Shown piece after piece: positions 12,640-24,763 of a stretch of 64,000 nucleotides of DNA (position 1 is its first letter; each line of letters opens with the position of its first letter). This DNA comes from Sipunculus nudus (taxonomy: Eukaryota > Annelida > Sipuncula > Golfingiida > Sipunculidae), in the NCBI GenBank assembly GCA_026874595.1, contig CM049309.1:93890723-93954722 (forward strand). The letters run 5' to 3'. The translations under genes were made by a program, and so were the position numbers. Below the pieces are notes generated by a model. The model had not been told where the DNA came from, did no database searches, and saw nothing but the letters and a program-made list of their open reading frames with translations.

Positions 12640-13364
12640 AAATTATTGTAGGTGGCACCACCAGTCTTGTATACAACAAAGCTATTTGACATGTACACAT
12701 ATGCCCAATTTCAGGCTGATATATCAAATTCCTCCGTAGAATTAAGCAGGCACATACACTTTGCAGAAGTCATTGTAGATGGCGACACCTGTCTTGTGAA
12801 CAAGAAAGCCATTAAAGACACATAGACAGGTCAGAATATCAGGCCAATACACAAACGTACCTTGAGTCTGATGCATGGGGCTGACCAGGCTTAGGTGAGA
12901 AAGGCTGTTGCCCCGAGTGCACTGTGACAAATTGCTGGCTCAGGCTACTGCACTGAGTGAACTCTTGACCTGCACCTGGCTAGACTGAGTGAACTTTTGA
13001 CCTGTACCTGGCTCCACTGAGTGAACTCTTGACCTGTTGCATAATCTGACATAGTTGGCAGTGTGCCAAAGCCATAAATAAATCCAGGCTGACCTTTTGC
13101 CTATTGCCAATTCTGAAATAGTAGTCACACAATTGCATAAGCTCACATATAGGCTCCATATGCAGCCCTGAGGGGCATGACACCCATGAGGTGATCACAT
13201 GCTGCCCATGAGGTGATCACATGCCTTGTGCTTGGCTGCACTGATTGAACTGTTGACCTATATTTGGCTGCAATGAATGAACTCTTGATCTGTTACCAAA
13301 TCTGAAACAGTTGGCAGTTTCTCAACCTATTCAAGAAACATACACAATCTTGGCCTGTTATGTA
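12640..13364 (+). repeat. Composite short tandem repeats
   Basis: About three copies of a unit of about 31 bp with the core ACTGAGTGAACTCTTGACCTG lie at 12950-13040, and a 22 bp duplication with core CCCATGAGGTGATCACATGC lies at 13181-13225. Further diverged copies (CTGCACTGATTGAAC, CTGCAATGAATGAACTC) run to 13300. A degraded palindrome GGTGGCACCACC is at about 12652. Non-coding. Confidence 0.65.
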
Positions 13365-13640
13365 ACTCTGCTAAAATTTATCCAACACAAACCATTTGAA
13401 CAAATTTGAGAAGGCTCGCCTCTGGGATCATTGCTGTAAATATTGAACAATTTGGCTGGACTGTTTACAAGAAGAAGACTTTTAAAGTTTTTTACAGCTT
13501 TTTCCCTGTAAAATCTAAATAAACGCAGATAGCAAAAATAAGCTGAATCCATCAACATTTGATGTGTGACTGATAATTGCATAAAATTTTTGGATGGTAG
13601 CTCCTGCTATTCCTGAGAAATTATGAGTTAGTGTACAGAT
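13365..13640 (+). repeat. Dispersed repeat family B, partial copy 3
   Basis: It carries the family B middle segment (ACCATTTGAACAAATTTGAG, TTGGCTGGACTGTTT, GAAGAAGA) and the TAATTGCATAAAATTTTTGG end, without the GGTGGCGCCACC start. Non-coding. Confidence 0.65.
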
Positions 13641-13819
13641 TATATGTAATATCATAATTCTACATTTTTAAAATCTTTTAAAAAACATTCTTGTCAATAT
13701 TTTCCATAGATATTCTGAAATCTAAATGTCTAGAGGCATGATGTAATGGATGCTGATAAACTGGTGCTAGGCTAGATGTATCTGCTTCACACAGCTAACA
13801 CATATGGTAAAATGACTCA
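13641..13819. other. Short gap
   Basis: Nothing recognised. Confidence 0.4.
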
Positions 13820-14639
13820 ATTCAATCTTTATAATTCAGCCAAAATTCATTTTTTCGAACCATAAAAGACTATTATTTACAGAATGATTCAGGGAATTAT
13901 TCTTGCAAAATATTAAACAAACTGGCCTCAGTATCATCAGTCGAAAAACATTTTGTAGGTTTATAACTCATATGGGAAAATACAGCAAAATGGCAAAGTT
14001 CAGCTTTCCATAACTCAGCCAAAAATCATTGAACCAAAACCATTTGAACAACTTGAATTATCAACTTCTAAGGATAAAATTTGTGAGATTAAAGAATTTG
14101 GCCCAGTGGTTTTTCAGAAGATTTTTGTAGCCACTTAGCTAACATGGGCTGTTATGGCATATGACTAAATTCAGCTTCCAATAACTCAGCCAAAAGTCAC
14201 TGAACTATGACCATTTGAACAAACTTGAATTATCAACATCTAAGGATAATTAATGTGTGAGATTTCAGAATTTGGCCCAGTGGTTTTTGAGAAGAAGATT
14301 TTTGTAGCCACTTAGCTTACATTGCCTGTTATGGCATATGACTAAATTCAGCTTCCCATAACTCAGCCGAAAGTCACTGAACTGAAACCATTTGAACAGA
14401 CTTGAATTATCAACATCTAAGGATAATTTATGTGTGAGATTTAAGAATTTGGCCCAGTGGTTTTTCAGAAGAAGATTTTTGTAGCCACTTAGCTAAAATG
14501 GGCTTTTATGGCATATGACTAAATTCAGGTTCCCATAACATAGCCAAAAGTCACTGAACTGAGACCATTTGAACAAACTTCAGAAAGCACTACCCTAGGA
14601 TCATTTCTGTGTGATATTAAACAATTTGACCATTTTGTT
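13820..14639 (+). repeat. Tandem array of about 176 bp units
   Basis: GGCCCAGTGG recurs at 14100, 14274 and 14451 (spacing 174 and 177). Each is followed by TTTTTCAGAAGAAGATTTTT, GTAGCCACTTAGCTAA and ATGGCATATGACTAAATTCA, and then CATAACTCAGCC and CACTGAACT. A more diverged unit precedes at about 13840-14000. The unit is related to the middle of family B (CCATTTGAACAAACTTGA), so this looks like local tandem amplification of a B-type module. Confidence 0.8.
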
Positions 14640-15175
14640 TCAGAGAAGAAGTTATTTGTAGCTGTCAGTATGATACGGGCATTGATGACCCCCATACAAA
14701 AAAGGCCAATGCAGGTGGCGCCACCAATTCCTCAATTTCAGATATGACTCATGTGACCAACATTGGCATAAAATTTGGTGATGATAGCTCAAGCCATTTC
14801 TGAGATGTAATTTTAGTATGTTTTTTGGACAGATGACTAAGTTCAACCCTCTGTGACTCGGCCAAAAATCACGGAACTTAAACCATTCGAACAAACTTGA
14901 GAGAGATTGTTCCAGGAATCATTTCTGTAAAATATTGGACAATTTGGCTGAACAGATTCGGAGAAGAAGATTTTTTAAGCTTTTTTAGCTTTTTCCCTAT
15001 AAAATCTAAGAAAATGCAGTTAGCCAAAAAATAAGCAAAAGAGTTTTTTAGATGACTAATTTTATGCATAAAATTTCGTGATGCTAATTCGTGCCGTTTT
15101 CAAGATAGTATGGGTTAACGTACAGACGACGGACGACGCCACACCATCGCATAAGCTCACAGGTTCGCTAACAAA
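14640..15175 (+). repeat. Dispersed repeat family B, copy 4
   Basis: A good B copy: ACGGGCATTGATGACCCCC, GGTGGCGCCACC at 14714-14725, AACATTGGCATAAAATTTGG, GAGAGATTGTTCCAGGAATC, the GACGGACGACGCC stretch and the end GCATAAGCTCACAGGTTCGC. It is the closest match to 60035-60480 in reverse complement. Confidence 0.75.
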
Positions 15176-15384
15176 TGGAGTGCTTTTGTCACACAGATTT
15201 TGACTTGGCCATATAACTTATAAGCAGCACATATAATAAAAGAGTTTAACTATTTATTAAAATTTAATAACAAATATTGTGCCAATATAATTTTTATTAA
15301 AAAAAATAATATGAAAATCATATGATTTTTTTAAATAAAATATAATGGAAATGATTATTAAAATAACATTATAGAATAATCATG
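15176..15384. other. AT-rich gap
   Basis: AT-rich with no feature beyond A/T runs. Confidence 0.4.
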
Positions 15385-15697
15385 AAGAAAACCAGATGAG
15401 TGGTTTTGATATTAGACAGTCCTGAAGGTTTTTTTTTTATGGAAAATGGAGGTTTTTCCTTAATATCTCAAAAGGAATGAAGTCCTATTGACCAAATTTT
15501 CGGCATGGTAGGAGATTTTGAGGACATCTAACTGTATGCCGAATTTCAGATTCGTAGGTCCAATGGTGTCGAAAAGTGCCAGTCTTACAGACAGACGGAC
15601 GGACAGACAGACGGACAGACAGACAGACGGATGGACTGACGACGGACAATGGACCATGACTATAGCTCAGATGACTTATAGTCAGCTGAGCTAAAAA
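15385..15697 (+). repeat. Dispersed repeat family A, 3' part, copy 3
   Basis: It contains GGTTTTGATATTAGACAGTC, GGAAAATGGAGGTTTTTCC, GGACATCTAACTGTATGCCG, a GACA/GACG tetranucleotide run (15590-15645) and the terminal palindrome at 15664-15692, whose arms AGCTCAG and CTGAGCT enclose TGACT...AGTCA. Non-coding. Confidence 0.75.
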
Positions 15698-16073
15698 TTG
15701 AGGTTTTTCCTTAATTTCTCAAAGGGATGAAGTCGCAAAGACCCAGTTTTCGGCTTGGTAGGAGATCTTGGGGACATCTAACATTATGCCAAATTTTGGA
15801 TTCCTAGGTCTTTGGGAATTTCAATTGATTTCTTGTATTATCGCATAACCGTCCGCAGACTTGGATGCCGGCCTTGTGTATCTATTATATAAACAAGTAC
15901 CGGCAAACGATATAACATGGTTTAAAGCTCATTAAACGGTAGGGGATTGTTGTTATAAGGTAAATTGAAGACTATTTAAACCAAGATCAACACAAATAGC
16001 GATTCAAGCGCCTGTGGACGGACAATGGACCACGACTATAGCTCAGATGACTTACAGTCAGCTGAGCTAAAAA
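15698..16073 (+). repeat. Family A, copy 4, interrupted
   Basis: The A sequence runs 15698-15815 (GGACATCTAAC, ATGCCAAATTTTGGATTCC) and resumes at about 16015 with GGACGGACAATGGACCACGA and the AGCTCAG...CTGAGCT palindrome (about 16037-16065). About 195 bp between these halves is foreign to other A copies, suggesting an insertion or replacement. Confidence 0.6.
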
Positions 16074-17544
16074 TAGTAACTGAGATAATACCAACTGAGC
16101 TAATTATGTTCGGATTATTGTTTGCCATATAACTGTGATAATATACGTAGTGGTATGAGTTGGTTCCTTTTTCATAATCGCTCATCGGTTTGGGCAGCCG
16201 ATCAATGATCGATTATTAATCGGTTCAGACAAATATAAAGAAATGTGCAAATATCTGTGAAACTGTACTCTCTTAACCCAGCCGGCATGTCTTAGTAATT
16301 CTACCTGACGAAAAGAAGTTTTTGCCTTTTTATAATTTCCTTTTATCACTAAGATATGCTTCTCAAAGTTTTATTTCAATTAATTATTTTAATCAAGAAT
16401 TAAACCGCAGTCCAGGACATCTACTTGCTGGCCCTCAATGAATACTCCCGCGTATCATTTTAACTTTACCACCAGGACTTCCATTTTATAACGATTATGA
16501 CGAATGCCAATATGCATACTGGTTTCACAGGCCTGCCAGAAAAATTACAGGCCCATATAATTTTTGGTAAAAATTCGAAAATAAGTAATATAAAGCCAAA
16601 AATATAATCACTCATGCGGCAGGGGCACCTGACATCAGTTGAGGAGATTATTTCTAAGAGAATCTTGAAAATTTGCATAGACCTGAGCCTTATGGAGCAT
16701 TTAAACCCCACACCGCCCATAATTTGCAATGAACAACTCGAAAGAAAACTCATTATATGAAGCGTGGAATGTTGTAAAAAATGGAAGAGTAATTTTTGCC
16801 TATAACTTAAACACATTCTGGTAAAAACAATCATGAGTATGATGTAATCAATAGTTGCCTTTGGTAATCGAGCGCTTGAAAGTGGCAGCAAACCGACTGA
16901 CTTTCGAAAAAACTTGATGATCGGCCCATCACTAAATATATGTTATACTACTGGTTTGGCCTGTGTTAACATGTAATGGTACATTAGGATGTCAGATCAT
17001 TACACTGATTTCCTGCTGTTATCTCACTGTTACACTGATTTCCTGCTGTTATCTCACTTCTCCATAGCTGTCCCTGATTAACTGGAGTGTATTTAATGGA
17101 CTCTGAGTAGGTGTGAATAAGGGGGGGGGGGGGGGAGCAAACCTTCAACTCTTAATCCTGGTAAAGCAAGTCAAATGCTGTATGCTTTTAATATATGAAA
17201 CCTATTTAATATATACTGAATACTGAATAGATGTTGTCGGACGATGGTCCTCAGAGGGCCCCATGTTTCTGCTAGTGCTGGACTAGTTTACATATGGGTA
17301 AAAAATTAAGTAAAATTTGAAAAATATCACAAACAGAAACAGGTTTTTATCAATATGCACGAGGGAAAAAATCATACTGGATTAAAGAAGGTATGTCCGA
17401 AATAATGTGTGCAATAGAAAACTAGAATATGGGTAGTCGACAAGCGACTACGTGTATCCGCCTAAATCAGAGTGTAACGGGTGAAGTGAGACATGGATTG
17501 GGTGGCAAGGGGAAATAGAGTGAGGTGTGTTGCATATTAGCATG
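16074..17544. other. Mostly unique stretch; short open frames, 30 bp duplication, G-run
   Basis: A 141-codon minus-strand open frame (16466-16891) has no recognised motif and AT-driven hydrophobic composition. On the plus strand, a 48-codon frame (16614-16760) has more protein-like content and is treated as a finding. A direct duplication of about 30 bp with core CACTGATTTCCTGCTGTTAT lies at about 17005-17057, and a G-run at 17119-17136. Confidence 0.4.
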
Positions 17545-18425
17545 GATGTCTGCAGCCGAAATATGTTTGTAGGTTGTGCCACCTACCAGAAATCCAGAAA
17601 GCTGTCCAAGTTGTATACATATACAAAATTTTAGGCAAAAGGTCAAACCACTACATGTATATGAGTGACTTTATCCCATGGCAGAAAAACAGACAGACAC
17701 TTTGCAAAAATGGTTGCAGGTGGCCCCTCCAGTTTTGTGTATGATAAAGAGCTATGTGAGATCTAAACACATGCAAAATTTTGGCCTAATCGGTCAAACG
17801 GTTCCTGAGATAGGAGCTTGGATGTCTGCAGCGTGAACTAGAATGTAGGTGATGCCACCTGCCACAAAATCAAGAAAGCTGTCCAGGATGTATAAACCTG
17901 CAAAATTTTAGGCAGTAATGTCAAACCACTACAGAGATATGAGTGATTTTAGCCCACAGCAGACAAACAGACGGACGCTATGCATAAATGGTTGCAGCTG
18001 GCCCCTCCAGTTTTATGTATGAAAAAGAGCTATGTGAGATCTATACACATGCAAAATTTTGGCCCAATCGGTCAAACGGTTCCCGAGATATGAGCTTGGA
18101 TGTCTGCAGCGTAAACTTGAATATAGGTGGTGCCACCTGTCATAAAATCAAGAAAGCTATCCAGGATGTATAAACCTGCAAAATTTCAGGTGGATAAGTC
18201 AAACCACTGCTGAGATATGAGTGATTTTATCCCAAGGCAGATGAACAGATGGACACTGTGCAAACATGGTTGCAGGTGGTGCCACCATTTTTTGTGTATG
18301 TTATAAAGCTATCCAAGGGCTACATTTGTACAAAAATTTTTTCCTGATTGGTCAAATGGTTCCCGAGATATGTATGTTTATGTATCGAAACAGACGCACA
18401 AATGGACGCTGGGCAGAGAGGGAAG
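17545..18425 (+). repeat. Family D: tandem array with 278 bp period
   Basis: TGGTTGCAG recurs at 17711, 17989 and 18267, exactly 278 bp apart. Each unit contains two related halves of about 140 bp, one with GGTCAAACGGTTCC and GGATGTCTGCAG, the other with TCAAACCACTAC and GAGATATGAGTGATTTTA. Degraded palindromes GGTGATGCCACC and GGTGGTGCCACC occur within. An isolated copy lies at about 61340-61512 on the minus strand. Non-coding. Confidence 0.85.
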
Positions 18426-18595
18426 GTCAGAGATCAAAACAAAATCGGGGCGCAGCAGTTCACATGTGATATGAACATAATCCCTGGTTTCGTAAAATTC
18501 TGCCCAGCGGTTACGGAGAAGTTCTCCGGAATCCTACGCGTTGGTGGCGGCGTGCAACTGAAAACATAGTATACCCAAAACTCTGTTTTGGCGGA
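18426..18595. other. Repeat-associated spacer
   Basis: It starts with the GCAGCAGTTCACATGTGA segment also seen, inverted, at about 61365-61385, so it belongs to the family D end. Otherwise nothing recognised. Confidence 0.4.
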
Positions 18596-18895
18596 TACAA
18601 TCACTGGATGTAGTCTGTTAGCCATATTTGATTTTGAGCAAGTCTGTAATTCAATAGGTCTGGAGCCCTCATAGGGACCAATGATCACTGTAAAGTTGGA
18701 AAAGCTGAAGTATATTGTTGTTTAGTTATCACGCATGAAAGAAAATCAGCAATTTGGCAGTGGCGGCCATATTGAAATTCCAACAGGTCCGTAATTCAAA
18801 AGGTCTGGAGCCCTTCAAGTACCAATCATCCCTGTGAATTTGGGAAAGCTGCAGCAGGTTGTTGATGAGTAACTGCACATGAAAGAAAATCATTG
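18596..18895 (+). repeat. Two diverged tandem copies of about 145 bp
   Basis: The phrase AGGTCTGGAGCCCT occurs at about 18655 and 18801. Flanking matches include GCCATATT upstream and GAAAGAAAATCA downstream of each copy. Non-coding. Confidence 0.65.
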
Positions 18896-19239
18896 ATCGG
18901 GATGTGGAGACAGTAGTTTGATGGCTTGTGATTGGCCAATAGTATTGCCAAGGGTAACTTTGGTTACGCATACTTGATAATAATCTACATTTTTTCTTTC
19001 CTTTTTTAATGAATTTATGTTGAAACAGACAAAAAAAACCGAAAAACAAGGCAGGTTTGTTCATTTCCCCTGTAAAGTATAAACACATGTTCAGATATGG
19101 TAAATTACTAGGTATATTAAATCCATTTTAGCAAATAGCAATCAATCATGTCTGTTAAAATATTTTATGACTTATGGTTTGAATGATTGCTAATTGTTTT
19201 ATAATTAATTTTTCATTCCAATCATCAAACTGTTGGAAG
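18896..19239. other. Unassigned gap
   Basis: No gene or repeat recognised. Confidence 0.4.
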
Positions 19240-19309
19240 TACTGCCAACCAGACCACACAGCCAATCAGACCAGTACTGGCAGTAGTGTTTTAGACCCTT
19301 ATCTGACAG
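19240..19309 (+). other. Possible small internal exon
   Basis: A 70-nt stretch follows a pyrimidine-rich segment (TTTTTCATTCCAATCATC) ending in AAG and precedes GTAGGC, an acceptable donor. One frame reads through it with Ser/Thr/Asn-rich content (starting YCQPDHTANQTSTG). There is no partner exon, no homology and only weak splice sites, so this is a low-confidence suggestion. Confidence 0.2.
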
Positions 19310-20945
19310 GTAGGCACCGTACGTCTTTAGAATTGTTTACGAATTTAAACTTGATGTGGTACTTAGTTTGTGTGATGGTACACAAAGTTCCCAACCTGAT
19401 CACGTGAAGTCATCACAAAACGGAGGACTTGTCTTCTGTATTCACATCCTCCGATCCGTTGCGATTTACGCCAAGACTCAACATGTGAGATTGTGACTTG
19501 ATGTAAAACTATCCTCACTCTGTAGTACTTTCCTCCACTGTACACTCAACATTTAACTAAGCACTACGTCACAAGTTGAGGTGGACACGATCTGGGTCAC
19601 ACCGCTTGTCTCGACGTGGGAGGATTTACAAACACCAGTTTACGACCCCACGGCCACTTGTCACCAGTATGTCTTCACAGTCAACTTCCTCGTTCGTCTC
19701 TGATTGACAGAGGCAATGGGGAAGACAGATTTACAAAGTTTAATAACATTCATCAACACTGGTTGGGCACCTAAACCAACATAAATGAAAATGTGACCGA
19801 AGTAATTGAATGCGCAGTGTAGAATCCGGTTTCCACGGTACTAACCTGCTAACGTGTGTACTCCGATAAACCGCCCTATAATTGTGATCACCCACTGCAT
19901 AAATAAAATATATCATAGCTGCGGTGAGATTGTCTGCCAATTGATACTATTTTGTGGGTTATAAAATTACACCAGTTCAACATTAATTCTCATTAAATGA
20001 CCCATTGCATTAATGAACATTAAAAACAAAACAAAAATAATAAATAAATTTAACATTATTTTAGGCCTGTAAGCTTTCAGTTATATTTCTCCTCAACAAT
20101 TAAATTATTGAGATGTTCAGAATTAATTATGTTTATTTATTTTAATATCATGTTCGCATTCGAATATATAGAATATGTATTCGTATTCAGTGAATACATA
20201 ATTAATACCTTATTTTGTAAATTTATCACCCGAATTTAATTTGATTTGTTCCTATAATAAACATATATCACAGCAATGTTTTCTTTCATGTAGGCCTAAT
20301 TATCTGGGAAAAAAATTATTGAAACAATAACACACAGGTTAAGAGAAAATAGGACAAAGAAACTATTTAATATCGGTTAGATTACATAATTTAGAATCAT
20401 ATCTGCATATAGAAAACTAAAACACCTCACGAAAAATAACATCTCACAAAAAAGGCAGAATGCATCGTAACATAACTTTGCATAACGATACCTTGTATGT
20501 TTCTCCACATATATCACAAAGCAGAGAATTTATAGGAGTTCAGGACTGGATAATAAAATAATGAGAAAAATATCGATTTCATGTGGAATAGATTATTCTT
20601 CATCACTTTATCGAGAAATTTTCTTTGAGCTCGAGTTATATACTCTCATATAAACATAAGACTCTCACCTTTTATGTTTATTGAGGAAATCCACAAAGCT
20701 ATAGCTATAAATAGGTAATCATGCGCATGTATACCGTATATATAGTCCTGGACTAAGTCCACTTCAGCAGAGTTGGAAACGGAACAAAATGGACACATGA
20801 ATCTAAATACGAATACAGAATATATATTTGTTTATTGAGATTAGAATTAGCCGAAACTGCCTCAAACTTCAGTTCTCTTCGCCAGGTAAACCACCACAAA
20901 TTTTGTGTAACAAACTTTTTTTCCTTCATTATTGATCAAATAAAA

Positions 20946-20948
<3 letters not shown>
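19310..20948. other. Unique-looking sequence, no gene
   Basis: The first 430 bases are of more balanced composition; the rest is AT-rich. No exon with both splice sites, no RNA gene and no repeat family is recognised. Confidence 0.45.

Positions 20949-20993
<45 letters not shown>
20949..20993. repeat. (TA)n microsatellite
   Basis: Uninterrupted TA repeat of about 45 bases. Confidence 0.95.
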
Positions 20994-20996
<3 letters not shown>

Positions 20997-22424
20997 TTAA
21001 AATATGGGATAAATCTACTACATTTTGGCCTGCAAATCCACAACAAGTCTTATTACAATTCATTTGGAATAACATGCATATTCATCAAAATAGCAAGTAA
21101 AACAGTATACTAGAGATTTTTTCATGACATTGCCATGGAATAATATGTATTCATAGTTTATACGAACCGAATGGAGATTCTAAGAAATTTTCGGAAATAT
21201 TTCACCCGGAAAATAAACTATTAAAACAAACCTTATGTTCTGAAATTCCGTATACAGCATGCATGCATGCAGTACTAAAGGAGTGAAAATAAATTCTAAA
21301 ATCAGGGAGCACGGGAGATAATTACGTTAAAGACATTTGCAATATATGAAATGCATATACATGCTATTGTTTTAATCAAATTTGCCAGTTATCTTTTAGC
21401 CTTTTTATACTCAATATAAAGTGGAGTATCCCGATCTCTAGACCCTTTTTAATTCATTAAATTCTTTTCTTTTTTTAGAAACTTATGCAAATAGGAGAGT
21501 CTCCACACGTGCTTTATTTAAGCACAATACGATTTCTTTGCTATAATTATTCACCTAATTGTTTCAATGTTCCCCTTTAGTATCTGATCACAGTGTGTAT
21601 GTATGTATGTATGTATGTATGTATATTGTCGCACTTTTTTTAATTTTTGAAAGTCAAATAAATGTTTTTAAGTTTATCGCTATGCAGGCTTTGATTAAAT
21701 CTTATCATAGCCATCATCATCATGAACTTGCATTACCCGGTTATCATAACCTGTTTTTATGACAAAGTGAACGATATGCGTACAGCCTCTCATGATAAGT
21801 CCTATGGTCCTATGTTACTGTACGTCACAGTAACTGATACAGTTACCCTGAAATTTGGTCAGCTATAACAGGTAATGGTGTTCTTTTTATCAGAATGGTG
21901 CAGCAACATTATTATAACATTTTAGCCTTCCACGAACAAAGCCCTTTATATCTATAAAATATACATGTATATTCACGAGTCATCCCCAACAACTCCCTTT
22001 CATCATGTGAAATCAAACAAAGTCCTCCCCAGTCGTTGTTGGTTCACACAGTTTGGACAGGAAATGACGCAGATAATCTGATAATTTTTCATGTTTGCAT
22101 TTAAGTGGCTTTGGGTATAGGCCTATATGCAACTGGTCTCATACACCATGTATAAGGATATGGCTAAAGGTATGGATACGTCTATAGCTATCATAACCAG
22201 TGTAGCCCTGTACAGACGTAGGTCTTAAGAACTTTATTCTTTACAGAAATGTGCATTGTTTATTGATCTTGTACGTTATAGAGTTATATATAGAGTTATA
22301 AATATATTATAGACATGACACAGTTACATAAATGATCATTACAACATATATATTAAGAAGTGCTTTTGACAACAATATTATTAAATTCATAACTGACTGT
22401 GTTTCCTTTCTGGATATAAAAACG
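20994..22424. other. AT-rich gap with two short microsatellites
   Basis: A GCAT repeat lies at about 21257-21271 and a TATG repeat at about 21596-21625. No gene recognised. Confidence 0.5.
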
Positions 22425-23135
22425 ATAGTCAATATGAACTGATAACCTTTAATGTCCCCAGATTGTTACATGGATAATTTATACTGATAACCTTTAACGT
22501 CCCATGATCATCACATGATCAATATAGTAATAATCTTTAATGTCCCATGATCGTCACATGAACAATATACACTGATAACCTTTTTATGTCACCATGCAGA
22601 TCGTCACATGCGTATATACTGATCACCAGATCGTCACATGGACAATATATACTGATAATCTTTAAATGTCCCAAGATTGTCACATGGACATTTTTACTGA
22701 TAACCTTGAATGTCCAAGATCATCACATGCACAATATTTATTGATAACCCTTAATGTTTCGAGATTGTCACATGGACAATATATACATGTTAACCTTTAA
22801 TGTCCCCAGATCGATCGTCACATGGACAATATATACTGATAACATTTAATGTCCCGCGATCGTCACATGGACAATATATACTGATAACTTTTAATGTCCC
22901 GCGATCGTCACATGGACAATATATACGTGTTAACCTTTAATGTCCCCAGATCGATCGTCACATGGACAATATATATATATACTGATAACTTTTAATGTCC
23001 CGCGATCGTCACATGGACAATATATACTGATAACCTTTTAATGTCCCCGGATCAATCGTCACAGGGACGATACATACTGATAACCTTTGATGTCCCTAGA
23101 TCGATTTTTACATGGAAAATATATTTTTATCTCCT
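22425..23135 (+). repeat. Minisatellite, units of about 45-65 bp
   Basis: About 13 diverged copies are built on the modules TCGTCACATGGACAATATA, TACTGATAACCTTTAATGTC and CCCAGATCGATCG. Unit length varies by insertion of GATC, TATA or CCC steps. A separate single copy lies at about 23330-23385. No frame is maintained, so it is not coding. Confidence 0.9.
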
Positions 23136-23517
23136 TTATTTTAAGTCTCAGACTGGTTTTTGTTGAAAACATGTTATATTTCATCATCGACGAGTTTTAT
23201 TGGAATAGTTGACGCTTAATGGTTTACATTGACAGAACAAGAATAAAGGTGTAGATAAGTATATACTTGAATATTTTATAAAGCGTTTACTGTGATATGT
23301 TTTAAGTATATATATATATATACTATTTGTACATGGACAATATATACTGTAACCTTTAATGTCCCCAGATCGTCACATGCACCGTTGTGCGTAAGGTGTA
23401 AAGATGTTATAAGCGACCATTCGTTCACCATTAATTGTTAATTAGCTTATAGCATCCTTTTCTACATGACATTACGGTGGCTCGTAAAGAACGCCCAGAA
23501 TTTTTTTTATCTCGTTT
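23136..23517. repeat. AT-rich gap with orphan minisatellite copy
   Basis: It holds a short TA repeat (about 23305-23322) and an orphan copy of the preceding minisatellite (GTACATGGACAATATATACTG) at 23329-23385. No gene. Confidence 0.55.
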
Positions 23518-23538
23518 CCACGCGATAGTATCGCGTGG
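23518..23538. repeat. Perfect 21-base palindrome with central G
   Basis: The arms CCACGCGATA and TATCGCGTGG are exact complements around one G. Related to the cluster at 24249-24390. Confidence 0.85.
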
Positions 23539-23946
23539 CCACGTGTTAGTATGTCATGCTAGCTAAGCCCTCATTTGGACAAGAATGTCTGTGGTCTGTT
23601 GTATGTCGAGCGTTGATGCAGCTTAAATTGTTTGTAGATATTTCGTTGTATGTGAGTTAGCACCGATTGCTTTGAGGTAAATTTTTAGCAGTTCTCATTG
23701 CGTTGGTTCAACATTTCATTACGTTGGTTCAACTAGCCCATTTTTATTTGTTCATGGAAAACTGTATTGAGTTTGTTTTAGGGTAAGGATGATATAAACC
23801 CTTAGGTACCAAACAGATGAATTAAATTGAAACACTTGTTTTGTATTTTACCTTCTCAGAATTTTTTTTTAGCTGGGGTTAGGGTTATATAATTTTGGAT
23901 ATACCAAACAGGGAAAACAAAATGTCACAATAATACTTCAGTTATA
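23539..23946. other. Unassigned gap
   Basis: Contains a short direct repeat, CGTTGGTTCAAC, at about 23701 and 23721. No gene. Confidence 0.4.
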
Positions 23947-24012
23947 AAGTGTTCATATTATGAAGTGTTCATATTATGAAGTGTTCATATTATGAAGTGT
24001 TCATATTATGAC
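23947..24012 (+). repeat. 16 bp tandem repeat, four copies
   Basis: The unit AAGTGTTCATATTATG is repeated four times without change. Confidence 0.95.
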
Positions 24013-24248
24013 GCATATTTTATCCGAACTAACCGCCTCCCGACCCCCCCGCCCCTCCCCTCCCCCTAACACATTCTTTGAATAAACATGGCCCATGAGT
24101 GTGGAATGAGTCCCGGTTGCATCATTTAAGGTCTCAACTTACTAAGCCCGCTCCATATGTATGCGAATATAGTCTTCATGCAGAATAGAGAAACATGTCT
24201 TAAGATCTATAGGTTTTTCTGTATTGTCTATCTAAATTTATCTTTTTC
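24013..24248. other. C-rich tract and gap
   Basis: A C-rich tract lies at about 24036-24066. Nothing else recognised. Confidence 0.4.
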
Positions 24249-24390
24249 CCACGCAATAATTATTGCGTGGCACGCAATAATTATTGCGTGGCCACGCGAT
24301 AGTATGACGAGGGAACGAGATAATTTTCGCGTGGCAACGACATACTATCTCATGGGAACGTAATAATTATCGCGTGGCCACGAGATAAAA
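24249..24390. repeat. Palindrome cluster (CCACGC/GCGTGG)
   Basis: A perfect 22-base palindrome (arms CCACGCAATAA and TTATTGCGTGG) at 24249-24270 is immediately followed by a second, overlapping copy (to about 24292), then by degenerate forms (CACGCGATAGTATGACGAGG, TCGCGTGGCAACGACATACT, TTATCGCGTGGCCACGAGAT). Such units form cruciform-prone arrays. No coding frame. Confidence 0.85.
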
Positions 24391-24763
24391 ATATTTTTGT
24401 CTATGTCCTGTAAGAGCCACCGAATAAAAGTGAAAATAATGCAGTATACAACTAGTAATGATAACCGTGATGGTGGAGATACATGCAGGTTACAGATACA
24501 CACAGTATCAGGATGGAGAGAACGTCATAATAAATATACAACTGCATTTATCTGTCCAAGTATCTTTCGAATTCAGTTAAACTGGCAGATGATTTGTAGC
24601 TGTACCCACATCTCTATAAGCTTTTTGCCCATTGAGGTGTTGTAGAGTTCCTTAGCCATAGTTTGATGTGCGGAATCTTGGCATTGCGAGTAATTATAAT
24701 ATTCTTGATCTGCGGATCAATTAATAATGTGAACATCCTCAGAACAGTATTGGATTAAATGTT
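24391..24763. other. Unassigned gap
   Basis: No exon, RNA or repeat family recognised. Confidence 0.4.

Noticed and set aside
16466-16891. 141-codon minus open frame
   Set aside because: AT-driven hydrophobic composition, no motif, no splice signals; the opposite strand has a more convincing short frame.
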